Source of the DNA: an uncultured Verrucomicrobiota bacterium | GTDB lineage: Bacteria; Verrucomicrobiota; Kiritimatiellia; CAIQIC01; Lenti-01 | Direction: 5' to 3' | Length of the DNA stretch: 64,000 nucleotides | Assembly (NCBI GenBank): GCA_937872095.1 | Contig: CALMNW010000022.1 | Span: 1 to 64,000, forward strand | Shown here: in pieces, positions 40,413 to 47,593 of the stretch | Layout of the letters: every line of letters begins with the position of its first letter | Numbering within the stretch: the first letter of the stretch is position 1 | Program-made: the position numbers and the translations under genes | Notes under the pieces: model-generated | What the model was told of the DNA's origin: nothing | Database searches by the model: none | The model's input: the letters and a program-made list of their open reading frames with translations, nothing else

Positions 40413-41588
40413 ATGGAAAAGCGCAAAGCGAAATGTGGCGGCTACGGCATGTTCACGGGCATCTGCGGAATCGTCGGTCTCGGCATCGTCTTCGGGCTTC
40501 TGCTGGGCATCCCCTTCAAGCCGGCCGAGTGGACGTTGTCGGATCTCGCGGCCCTGCTGGCCAACGGCATCGCGCTGGCCTACGTCGTGCTCGGCGCCGT
40601 CGATTGGATCGCGCAATTCCTGGCGCTCTCTAAAAACCCCCTGCCCGCCGAACTGGATCTCTCCGAACGCGCCGTCGCGAGCGAGCGCGTGGCCGCGCTG
40701 ACGGGCCATTCCCTGCTGCAGCGCCACGTCCGCCGCTTGCTGTCCGCCTGGGCCGCGGGCGCCTCCGGCCCGCAGGTCGCCGCGATGGCCACCAACCAGA
40801 CGTTCCGCATGCTCTCCGTGCTGCTCGCGGAAACCGCCGCCATCCTCGTGCTGCTGGTCGCGGCCGCCGGCTTCACCGCGCCCGGTTCGCTGCTCACGCT
40901 GGGCACCGGCTTGATGGCGCTCGTCGTCCTCGCCGGGCTCGCGCGCTTCCAGCTCGCGTCGAAAATCGCCGGCTACATCGAGTCGCATCTGCTGGCCCGC
41001 ATCGGCAACGACACCCCCGCGGCCGCCGGCGTTGAATTCGTCCAAACCATCGCGAAGTCCGTCGCCGACTCCACCGCCAGCCTCGCGGCGGCCCAAACCA
41101 AGTTCGCCGAGCAGCTCGCCAAGACCCAGAGCGAAACCGCCGCCCAGCTCGCCAAGGCGCAGCTCGACGCCTCCGCCCAGCTCGCCAAGGCCCACCAGGA
41201 AGCCTCCGCGCCGATCGCCAAGGCCCATCAGGAAGCCGCGGCGCAGGTCGCCAAGGCGCAGCAGGATTCTTCTTCGCAGGTGGAAAAAGCGCAGGCCGAC
41301 ATGGCCGCCAAGCTGACCGCCGCCTTGGAGCAGTCCTCCGCCCAGATCGCCAAGGCGCAAGCCGAAGTCGCCACCCAGCTCGGCCGCGTCACCGCGCTCG
41401 CTTCTTCCATCGACAACGTCCTCAAGCTGCAGCAAGCCGTCGACGGCACCCTCAAGGGCGTCGCCGTCACCGACGAATTCAAGTCCACGCTCGTCGAGCT
41501 CAAGCGGCATCTGGCCGAATCCGACCAGCTGCTCAAGAACGCGGCCAAGCCGCGCACCATCCGCCTCGTGGAGAAGGACAACGAATAG
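40413..41588 (+). CDS. Four-helix membrane protein with a hendecad coiled-coil tail
   Basis: A 391-aa protein of unknown function. Helices at about 13-33, 44-69, 134-154 and 157-178 are followed by a long cytoplasmic coil. Residues 225-330 repeat an 11-residue unit (AQLAKAQLDAS, AQLAKAHQEAS, APIAKAHQEAA, AQVAKAQQDSS), the pattern of hendecad coiled coils. The helix layout recalls MotA/TolQ-like proteins, but no ExbD- or MotB-like partner is near and no family motif is recognised. The start has AAAGGTGG upstream. It is followed 10 bp later by rsmI. Confidence 0.7.
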   Translation: MEKRKAKCGGYGMFTGICGIVGLGIVFGLLLGIPFKPAEWTLSDLAALLANGIALAYVVLGAVDWIAQFLALSKNPLPAELDLSERAVASERVAALTGHSLLQRHVRRLLSAWAAGASGPQVAAMATNQTFRMLSVLLAETAAILVLLVAAAGFTAPGSLLTLGTGLMALVVLAGLARFQLASKIAGYIESHLLARIGNDTPAAAGVEFVQTIAKSVADSTASLAAAQTKFAEQLAKTQSETAAQLAKAQLDASAQLAKAHQEASAPIAKAHQEAAAQVAKAQQDSSSQVEKAQADMAAKLTAALEQSSAQIAKAQAEVATQLGRVTALASSIDNVLKLQQAVDGTLKGVAVTDEFKSTLVELKRHLAESDQLLKNAAKPRTIRLVEKDNE

Positions 41589-41598
41589 CGAACCGGCC

Positions 41599-42339
41599 AT
41601 GGCCGATTCCCTCGCCGCCCCCGCGCCTGAATCGCCGGGGGCGGTTCCGTCTCCGCCCCTCGCGCCGGGCCTGTACCTCGTCGGCACGCCCATCGGCAAC
41701 CTGGAGGACGTCACTCTGCGCGCGCTGCGCGTCTTGCGATCCGCCACGCACGTCCTCGCCGAAGACACGCGGCACACGCGCGTGCTCCTCGACCGCCACG
41801 GCATCCGCACGCCGCTGATTTCCTGCCACAAGTTCAACGAGCGCGCCCGCGAGGAGGAAATCCTCCGCCGCATCCAGGCCGGCGAAGCCCTCGCGCTGGT
41901 CACCGACGCCGGCATGCCCGGCATTTCCGATCCCGGCGCCCGCGCCGCCGACGCCGTCCGCGCCGCCGGCCTGCCCGTCACCGTGATCCCCGGTCCCTGC
42001 GCCCTCAGCGCCGCCGTCGCCCTGTGCGGCGCCGTCGAGAGCCGCGGTTTCCTGTTCGAAGGCTTCCTCGACCACAAGACCGCCGCGCGCCGGCGGCGCC
42101 TGAACGAACTCGCCGCGTTCCCGGCGCCGGTCGTCTTCTACGAATCCACCCACCGCATTCTCAAGCTCTTCGACGAGGTCGAACAGGAACTCGGTCCCGC
42201 GCGCCGGCTGTTCATCGCCCGCGAACTCACCAAGAAGTTCGAGGAAACCGTCGCCGGCACCCCCGCCGAACTCCGCGCCCACTACCAAACCCACTCGCTC
42301 AAAGGCGAATTCGTCGCCATCCTCCTGCCGGCCCAATAG
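41599..42339 (+). CDS. rsmI: 16S rRNA 2'-O-ribose C1402 methyltransferase RsmI
   Basis: A 246-aa SAM-dependent methyltransferase. Landmarks: GLYLVGTPIGNLEDVTLRAL, LAEDTRHTRVLL, ALVTDAGMPGISDPGA and VIPGPCALSAAVALCG. With RsmH it modifies C1402 in the ribosomal P site. An N-terminal extension of about 25 Ala/Pro-rich residues is longer than usual, so the start may be further in. The C-terminal domain of larger homologues is short here. Confidence 0.95.
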   Translation: MADSLAAPAPESPGAVPSPPLAPGLYLVGTPIGNLEDVTLRALRVLRSATHVLAEDTRHTRVLLDRHGIRTPLISCHKFNERAREEEILRRIQAGEALALVTDAGMPGISDPGARAADAVRAAGLPVTVIPGPCALSAAVALCGAVESRGFLFEGFLDHKTAARRRRLNELAAFPAPVVFYESTHRILKLFDEVEQELGPARRLFIARELTKKFEETVAGTPAELRAHYQTHSLKGEFVAILLPAQ

Positions 42340-42364
42340 GCCCGGCATACGACAAGGTGAAAAC

Positions 42365-42742
42365 ATGATTATACTGCTTCTGTCGATGATCGTCGTTTGG
42401 GGTGGCTTGATCGGGCTGTGGATTTCCGCGGAGAATCGCGCTTCAAAGCGGAAACGCATCGCATTGGGCTTGCTCGCCCTGATCGTGTCGTTGCCGGTTT
42501 CCATCGTGCTTTCCGTCGGGATTACCCAGCTCGACGACCAATCCTACTATGCGGCATCGGTTCGAATTCTCCTCGATGAAAGCATCGGCGCCTTGGAAGC
42601 CCAAGAGGAGGGATTCCTGCCGCGCCTTCAAGCCTTTCGCACCTCCCAGCGGCTCTCCTACGAAACTCGCGGAAACCTCCTCGAAAACGTCCGGTGTTTC
42701 CACGAGGAAGGAATAGCGCTAAGACAAAACCAGAAACGCTGA
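42365..42742 (+). CDS. Small two-helix membrane protein, unknown
   Basis: A 125-aa protein with helices at about 2-21 and 31-53 joined by a basic loop (ENRASKRKRIA), then a polar helical tail (ESIGALEAQEEGFLPRLQAF). AAGGTG stands upstream of the ATG. No family is recognised. It follows rsmI by 25 bp. Codon use is less GC-biased at third positions than in its neighbours, which may hint at a recent origin or weak expression. Confidence 0.55.
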   Translation: MIILLLSMIVVWGGLIGLWISAENRASKRKRIALGLLALIVSLPVSIVLSVGITQLDDQSYYAASVRILLDESIGALEAQEEGFLPRLQAFRTSQRLSYETRGNLLENVRCFHEEGIALRQNQKR

Positions 42743-42789
42743 ATCCTGCGCCGCACAATCCGCGGATGCAGGGTCGCGATCGAAAGACC

Positions 42790-42810
42790 CCCGCGACCTT
42801 GCGTCGCGGG
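42790..42810. other. Perfect stem-loop between genes
   Basis: CCCGCGAC and GTCGCGGG pair perfectly around a 5-nt loop, 47 bp after the small membrane gene. No T-run follows, so it may be a weak terminator or a processing site. Confidence 0.4.
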
Positions 42811-42867
42811 TGAATCAGGTTGAATCTGCTTCCCCTCGCCCAAAAAATGCGCCACTCTTTGGCCGCC

Positions 42868-43740
42868 ATGAAAAAAGGAAAACCCACGCCGTTCTTCCTG
42901 CTCGGCCATCCCGTCGGCCATTCCCTTTCCCCGGCGATGCACAACGCCGGATTCAAGGCCCTGGGGCTGAAGGCGCGGTACGACCTCCTCGACGTCGCCC
43001 CCGGCGACGTCCCCCGCGCGCTGGCCGATCTGCGCGCGCAAGGCTGCGGCGGCGCCAACGTCACGATCCCCCACAAGGAAGCCGCCTACCGCTTTCTCGC
43101 CGCCCACGGCGCGCTCTCCGACGTCGCGAAAATGCTCCGTTCCGTCAACACGGTCGTTTTCCGTCCCGACGGTTCCTGGTTCGGCGACAACACCGACGCG
43201 CCCGGATTCCTCGACGCCCTGAAGGAAGCCTTCCGCGCTTCCCCCCGCGGCAAGCGCATCCTGCTGCTCGGCTGCGGCGGTGCCGGCCGCGCCCTCGCGC
43301 TGACCTGCGCGCTGCAGGGCGCCGAATCCATCCTCGTCGCCGACGTGAATCTCGCCGCGCGCCGGCGCCTGCTGTTGGCCTTGCGCCAAACCGCGCCCGG
43401 TTTGCCCGTCGCCGGCCTTTCCCTCGCACGGGCCCGCGCCGCCGCGCGCGAATGCGATTTGATCGTCCAGGCCACGCCCGTCGGCATGCATGCCGGCGAT
43501 CCGTCGCTGCTGCCCGCCGATTCCTTCCGCAAAGGCCAGATCGTCTTCGATCTCATCTACAATCCCGCCGTCACGCCGCTGCTCGCGACCGCGCAAGCCG
43601 CCGGCGCGCGCACGGCCAACGGCCTCGGCATGCTCCTGCATCAGGGCGCGCGCGCCTTCCGCCTCTGGACGGGACGCAAGGCGCCGATTCCCGTCCTGCG
43701 CGCCGCCCTCGAGAAAGCCCTGAAAGCCCGCTCCGCATGA
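42868..43740 (+). CDS. aroE: Shikimate dehydrogenase
   Basis: A 290-aa NADP-dependent reductase of aromatic amino-acid synthesis. Signatures: LGHPVGHSLSPAMHNAGF, GGANVTIPHKEAA with the catalytic Lys, DNTDAPGFLDAL and the nucleotide loop LLGCGGAGRALAL. The ATG at 42868 begins close to the usual start; ATG 42847 and TTG 42820 are alternatives, none with a good ribosome site. Its stop overlaps the next ATG (ATGA). Confidence 0.93.
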   Translation: MKKGKPTPFFLLGHPVGHSLSPAMHNAGFKALGLKARYDLLDVAPGDVPRALADLRAQGCGGANVTIPHKEAAYRFLAAHGALSDVAKMLRSVNTVVFRPDGSWFGDNTDAPGFLDALKEAFRASPRGKRILLLGCGGAGRALALTCALQGAESILVADVNLAARRRLLLALRQTAPGLPVAGLSLARARAAARECDLIVQATPVGMHAGDPSLLPADSFRKGQIVFDLIYNPAVTPLLATAQAAGARTANGLGMLLHQGARAFRLWTGRKAPIPVLRAALEKALKARSA

Positions 43741-44582
43741 CGCCCCTCTCGCCAGCGGCCTTTCCGATCCTGACGCTTTTCATCTTCCTGGCCGGGCTGT
43801 GCATCGGCAGCTTCCTCAACGTCTGCATCTGGCGCATCCCGCGCGACGAATCCATCGTCTGGCCCGGCTCCCACTGCCCCGCCTGCGGCCACGCCATCGC
43901 GCCGTGGGACAATCTCCCGCTGCTGTCGTGGCTCGTGCTCAACGGCAAGTGCCGCCATTGCCAGGCCCCCATTTCCCCGCGCTACTTCATCGTCGAACTG
44001 CTCACCGGCGCGCTCTTCGCGGGGCTTTGGCTCGTTCACGGCTGGACCCTCCAGACGCCCGTCTATTTTCTCTTCACCGCCGCGCTCATTCTGGGCACTT
44101 TCGTGGACTTCGACCATCTCATCCTGCCCGACCGCGTCACGATCGGCGGGATGATCGCGGGCCCCATTCTTTCGTTCGCCTTTCCCGCGCTGCACCAACA
44201 GACCGACCGCCTGGCCGCGCTGATCCTGTCCCTGATCGGCCTCGCCCTCGGCTACGGCATCCTCTGGCTCGTCGCCACCATCGGCCGGCTCGTTCTCAAG
44301 CGCGAAGCCATGGGCATGGGCGACGTGAAGCTGCTCGGCGCCGTCGGCGCCTGCCTCGGCTGGCCGGCTGTCCTTTTCGTCGTATTCGTTTCCTCCCTCT
44401 CCGGCACCTTGCTCGGGTTCGCCCTCATCGCCGCCGGCAAAAAAGAACTGCAAAGCAAAATCCCCTACGGCCCGCACATCGCCCTCGCGGCGGTCCTCTG
44501 GATGTTCTGCGGGCCGGCCTGCATCGATCTCTATCTTTCCTGGGCTTTCGCTTCCCGTCTCGCGCCGAACGCGCCTCTCTAG
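43737..44582 (+). CDS. Prepilin peptidase (type IV leader peptidase, A24 family)
   Basis: A 281-aa inner-membrane aspartic protease. The N-terminal region has GLCIGSFLNVCIWRIP and the Zn-binding pairs CPACGH and CRHCQ. The catalytic Asp residues are in VDFDHLILPD and GMGDVKLLGA, with about eight helices. It cleaves, and in PilD-like members methylates, type IV pilins or pseudopilins. No pilin or secretion genes lie in the window. It is coupled to aroE, an arrangement that suggests housekeeping co-expression only. Confidence 0.93.
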   Translation: MTPLSPAAFPILTLFIFLAGLCIGSFLNVCIWRIPRDESIVWPGSHCPACGHAIAPWDNLPLLSWLVLNGKCRHCQAPISPRYFIVELLTGALFAGLWLVHGWTLQTPVYFLFTAALILGTFVDFDHLILPDRVTIGGMIAGPILSFAFPALHQQTDRLAALILSLIGLALGYGILWLVATIGRLVLKREAMGMGDVKLLGAVGACLGWPAVLFVVFVSSLSGTLLGFALIAAGKKELQSKIPYGPHIALAAVLWMFCGPACIDLYLSWAFASRLAPNAPL

Positions 44583-44591
44583 GAGACCGCC

Positions 44592-45674
44592 ATGAACTTT
44601 TCCGAACTCCCCGCACAGCGACCCCAGCGACTCAGCGCGACCGCGATCTCGCTGGGCCTGCTCGCCGTCATCGCCGTCGGCGCGGTGCTCCAGGCCGCGC
44701 AAGGCGTGGTCATTCCCCTGCTCATCGCGTGGCTGCTCAGCTACCTGCTGGCCCCGGTCGTGACGGTCCTCGTCCGCCGCCTGCGTTTTCCGGCGCCCCT
44801 CGCCGTCGCCGGCGTCGTCCTGCTGCTGTTGCTCGCCTCTTGGGGCGCCGGCCTCGTCATCCACCAGCGCCTGCTCGCCTTCGCCAAGGCCTTTCCCGCC
44901 TATCAGGACCGGATCTCCGCCCTCTACGCCCACTACGGCACCGAACTCAACATCCCGGCCTCCATCCTGAAGGACTTCGATCTGACCGCGCAGATCGGCC
45001 CCCTCGTCCTGCGCACGTCCCGTTTCTTCATCGCCTTCTTCACCAACGCCATTCTCGTGATGATCTTCCTCGTCTTCATGCTGCTGGCCAAGCCGTTCGC
45101 CAACGACAAGCTCCGCGCCGCGCTGCCCGACCGCGCCGACGCCATCATCGGCATCACCAACGCCATCTCGCGCCAGATCGGCGCCTATCTCGGCGCGCTG
45201 TTCGTCATTTCCCTCGTCACCGGCCTCGTCGTTTGGGGCGCGCTCGCCTGGATGGGCATCGAATTCGCTTTCACCTGGGGTTTGCTCGCGTTCGTCCTCA
45301 ACTTCGTGCCCACGCTCGGTTCCATCGTCGCGAGCATCCCGCCCGTGCTGATGGCCCTGGTCCAGTTCGGCCCCGAAATCTGGCCGGCCGTCGGCGTCGC
45401 CGCCGTTCTGTTCGTCGTCCAGCAGACGCTCGGCAGCTTCATCGCGCCCAAGATCTACGGCGAGCGCCTCAACCTGTCTCCCGTCGTCATCCTGCTCTTC
45501 CTGGTGTTCTGGGGCTGGCTCTGGGGCATCACCGGCGCGCTGCTCGCGGTGCCGCTGGCCGCCGCCATCCAGATCGCCCTGGCCCACATCCCCGCCCTCG
45601 CCCCCCTCGCCGTCCTCATGGGTTCCGGCAAGCGCTACGCCAAGAAAAATACCCCGGCACGGCCCGAGCCATAG
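44592..45674 (+). CDS. AI-2E-family (PerM-like) membrane transporter
   Basis: A 360-aa protein with about eight helices. The family landmarks are VVIPLLIAWLLSYLLAPVV at the N-terminus and NFVPTLGSIVASIPPVLMAL with QQTLGSFIAPKIYG near the C-terminus. Members are proposed to export small molecules or ions; despite the name, few act on AI-2. The substrate cannot be told. AGGAGA precedes the start nine bp after the prepilin peptidase stop. Confidence 0.88.
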   Translation: MNFSELPAQRPQRLSATAISLGLLAVIAVGAVLQAAQGVVIPLLIAWLLSYLLAPVVTVLVRRLRFPAPLAVAGVVLLLLLASWGAGLVIHQRLLAFAKAFPAYQDRISALYAHYGTELNIPASILKDFDLTAQIGPLVLRTSRFFIAFFTNAILVMIFLVFMLLAKPFANDKLRAALPDRADAIIGITNAISRQIGAYLGALFVISLVTGLVVWGALAWMGIEFAFTWGLLAFVLNFVPTLGSIVASIPPVLMALVQFGPEIWPAVGVAAVLFVVQQTLGSFIAPKIYGERLNLSPVVILLFLVFWGWLWGITGALLAVPLAAAIQIALAHIPALAPLAVLMGSGKRYAKKNTPARPEP

Positions 45675-45771
45675 GCCTCCCGTCCCAAGCATTTTTTACA
45701 TAGCCTGGAAAAATCCGCGGCGGCGCACAATAAAACCGCCGCCCCGTCCGTTATCCGTCTCGAAAGGCAAC

Positions 45772-46374
45772 GTGGAAACCAACCCGACCATGGGAACCGA
45801 AGATGCGCAACTCTTGGCAGCTTATCGCCGCGGCGATTCCGAAGCCCTCGGACGCCTGGTCGAGAAGTACAAGCGGCCGCTCTTCGCCTTCCTGTCCCGG
45901 TTCGCCGCGAATCCCGGCGAGGCCGACGAGTGGTTCCAGGAAACCTGGGTCCGCGCCATCGAGCACATGAATATGTTCCGCCAAAAGAATCTGCTCGGCT
46001 GGTTGTTCCGCATCGCGCACAACCTGGCCGTCGACGCCGCGCGGCGGAAAAAGCCCGACTGCTCCCTCGACGCCCCGCTGCCCGAAAGCGGCGCGCCGCT
46101 GGCCGACCTGATCCCCGCCGCCGCCCTCTCCCCCGCCGACGAAGCCGCCGGCCGCGATCTCGGCCGGCACATCGCCGCCGCCGCCGCGCGCTTGCCCGTC
46201 GAACAGCGCGAAGTCTTCTGGCTGCGCATGGACGCCGGCCTGCCCTTCAAGGAAATCGCCCGCATCCAGCGCTGCTCCATCAACACCGCGCTCGGCCGCA
46301 TGCAGTACGCCCTCGCCAGGCTGCGCGCCGAACTCGCCCCCGCCTACCGCGAACTCCAGGAGTCCCAACCATGA
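45772..46374 (+). CDS. ECF-type RNA polymerase sigma factor
   Basis: A 200-aa sigma-70 family regulator. Region 2 shows LVEKYKRPLFAFLSRF, EADEWFQETWVRAI and LLGWLFRIAHNLAVDAAR; region 4 has LPVEQREVFWLRMDAGLPFKEIA. The GTG at 45772 has AAAGG four to five bases upstream; ATG 45790 is the alternative. Its stop overlaps the start of the next gene, which has the size and layout of a cognate anti-sigma factor. Confidence 0.92.
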   Translation: METNPTMGTEDAQLLAAYRRGDSEALGRLVEKYKRPLFAFLSRFAANPGEADEWFQETWVRAIEHMNMFRQKNLLGWLFRIAHNLAVDAARRKKPDCSLDAPLPESGAPLADLIPAAALSPADEAAGRDLGRHIAAAAARLPVEQREVFWLRMDAGLPFKEIARIQRCSINTALGRMQYALARLRAELAPAYRELQESQP

Positions 46375-46832
46375 ACCCGCACGAACTTGAACAACTCCTT
46401 TTGCTCGAACAGTCCGGCGAACTCACCGCGCAGCAGCGCCGCGCACTCGACGCCGCGCTCGCCGCTTCGCCCGAGGCCCGCCGCTTCCGCGACCAGCTCC
46501 GGGCCCTCGCCGGCGCCGTTCCCGAACCGGCCGGACCGGCCCCGGACGCCGCCGCGCGCATCGCCGCGCGCCTGCGGCATAAGCCCAAACCCGTTTTCGT
46601 CTTCCAGCCCGCCTGGAAGCCCGCGCTCGCCGTGGCCGCGGCGCTCGCGCTCTTCGTCGGCGTCCGGTCCTTCCGCCCCGTTCCCGCCGCCGCGCCGGCC
46701 GCCGAAACCGCCGCCGTCGCCGCCGCGGCCGACGATGAATGGACCGACCCGCTCGACGCCGACTTCACCGAACTCGAAAGCCTTCTCGCCGCCATGACCG
46801 CCGACGCCTCGTTCGAAATCACGGAACTTTAA
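46371..46832 (+). CDS. Probable membrane-bound anti-sigma factor
   Basis: A 153-aa protein coupled to the ECF sigma gene by an ATGA overlap. The cytoplasmic N-terminus (HELEQLLLLEQSGELTAQQR) has the helical look of anti-sigma domains but no HxxxCxxC zinc motif. A single helix (about 79-96) leads to an Ala/Asp-rich periplasmic tail. Sequestration of the sigma factor is inferred from position and topology, not from a recognised family. Confidence 0.7.
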   Translation: MNPHELEQLLLLEQSGELTAQQRRALDAALAASPEARRFRDQLRALAGAVPEPAGPAPDAAARIAARLRHKPKPVFVFQPAWKPALAVAAALALFVGVRSFRPVPAAAPAAETAAVAAAADDEWTDPLDADFTELESLLAAMTADASFEITEL

Positions 46833-46860
46833 AAAGAAACAACCCACCCAGGAGAATACG

Positions 46861-47520
46861 ATGAAAAAGACCCTGATGCTGATGACCGTGGCCGCGCTCG
46901 CGGCCGGCGTCGCCTGCGCCCAGGACGACGCGTCCGAAATGAATCCGCCGCCGGCCGGCGCCTGCGACATGTCCGGTCCGCACGGCGGCGGCAAGATGGC
47001 CATGCGCGGCAACGAACAGATGGGCAAGCGGGGCGAACGCCCCGCCGGCCCCATGGATGCCGAAACCATGCAGAGCATGCGGGCCATCCACGAGGAAATC
47101 CGCGATCTGGCCGGCGCTGCGCGCGTCGAGACCGACGAAGCCAAAAAGGCCGAACTCGTCTCCCGCCTGCGCGCCAAGCTCGGCGAAGTGGCCGACCTGA
47201 TCCAGGCCAAGCAGGAGCAGCGCCTCGCCCAGGCCGAGGAACGCCTCGGCGGCCTCAAGGAACGCATCGAATACGCCAAGGCCCACCGCGAAGAAATGCT
47301 CGACGAACAGGTCCAGCGCGTCCTCGCCGGCGAGCGCCCCGGCCGTCCCGGCGCCTTCAATCAGTTCCCGAACGCGAAGGGCGGCATGCGCGGCGGACCG
47401 CGGCACGGTCAAGGCTTCGGCCCGGGCGGCGAAATGCCCCCGCCGTCCATCGGCGGCGACGAGTTGGCGCCCCCGCCCGAGGACCTGCCCGAAGACATGC
47501 CTCCGCCGCCCGAGGAATAG
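46861..47520 (+). CDS. Secreted helical protein with Gly/Met- and Pro-rich ends
   Basis: A 219-aa protein with a signal peptide (cleavage after ACA). Residues 70-155 form one charged helical region (EIRDLAGAARVETDEAKKAE, QAEERLGGLKERIEYAKAHR), flanked by Met/Gly/His-rich and Pro/Glu-rich segments. It recalls Spy/CpxP-type periplasmic proteins in composition only. Third in an apparent operon with the sigma and anti-sigma genes, it may be the sensor partner or the main target. A strong terminator follows. Confidence 0.65.
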   Translation: MKKTLMLMTVAALAAGVACAQDDASEMNPPPAGACDMSGPHGGGKMAMRGNEQMGKRGERPAGPMDAETMQSMRAIHEEIRDLAGAARVETDEAKKAELVSRLRAKLGEVADLIQAKQEQRLAQAEERLGGLKERIEYAKAHREEMLDEQVQRVLAGERPGRPGAFNQFPNAKGGMRGGPRHGQGFGPGGEMPPPSIGGDELAPPPEDLPEDMPPPPEE

Positions 47521-47536
47521 ATCCCGGCACGCAACA

Positions 47537-47562
47537 GGCCCCGCCAAACGGCGGGGCCTTTT
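47537..47562 (+). terminator. Rho-independent terminator of the ECF operon
   Basis: A perfect 9-bp stem GGCCCCGCC/GGCGGGGCC with loop AAAC, followed by TTTT. It lies 16 bp after the stop of the secreted helical protein. Confidence 0.9.
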
Positions 47563-47593
47563 CCGTTTTCCCGCCGGCCGACCGGCGAGCGGA

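Noticed and set aside
40413..41588. ZorA-like phage-defence motor protein
   Set aside because: The helix layout is only loosely similar and no ZorB, ZorC, ZorD or ZorE neighbour exists.
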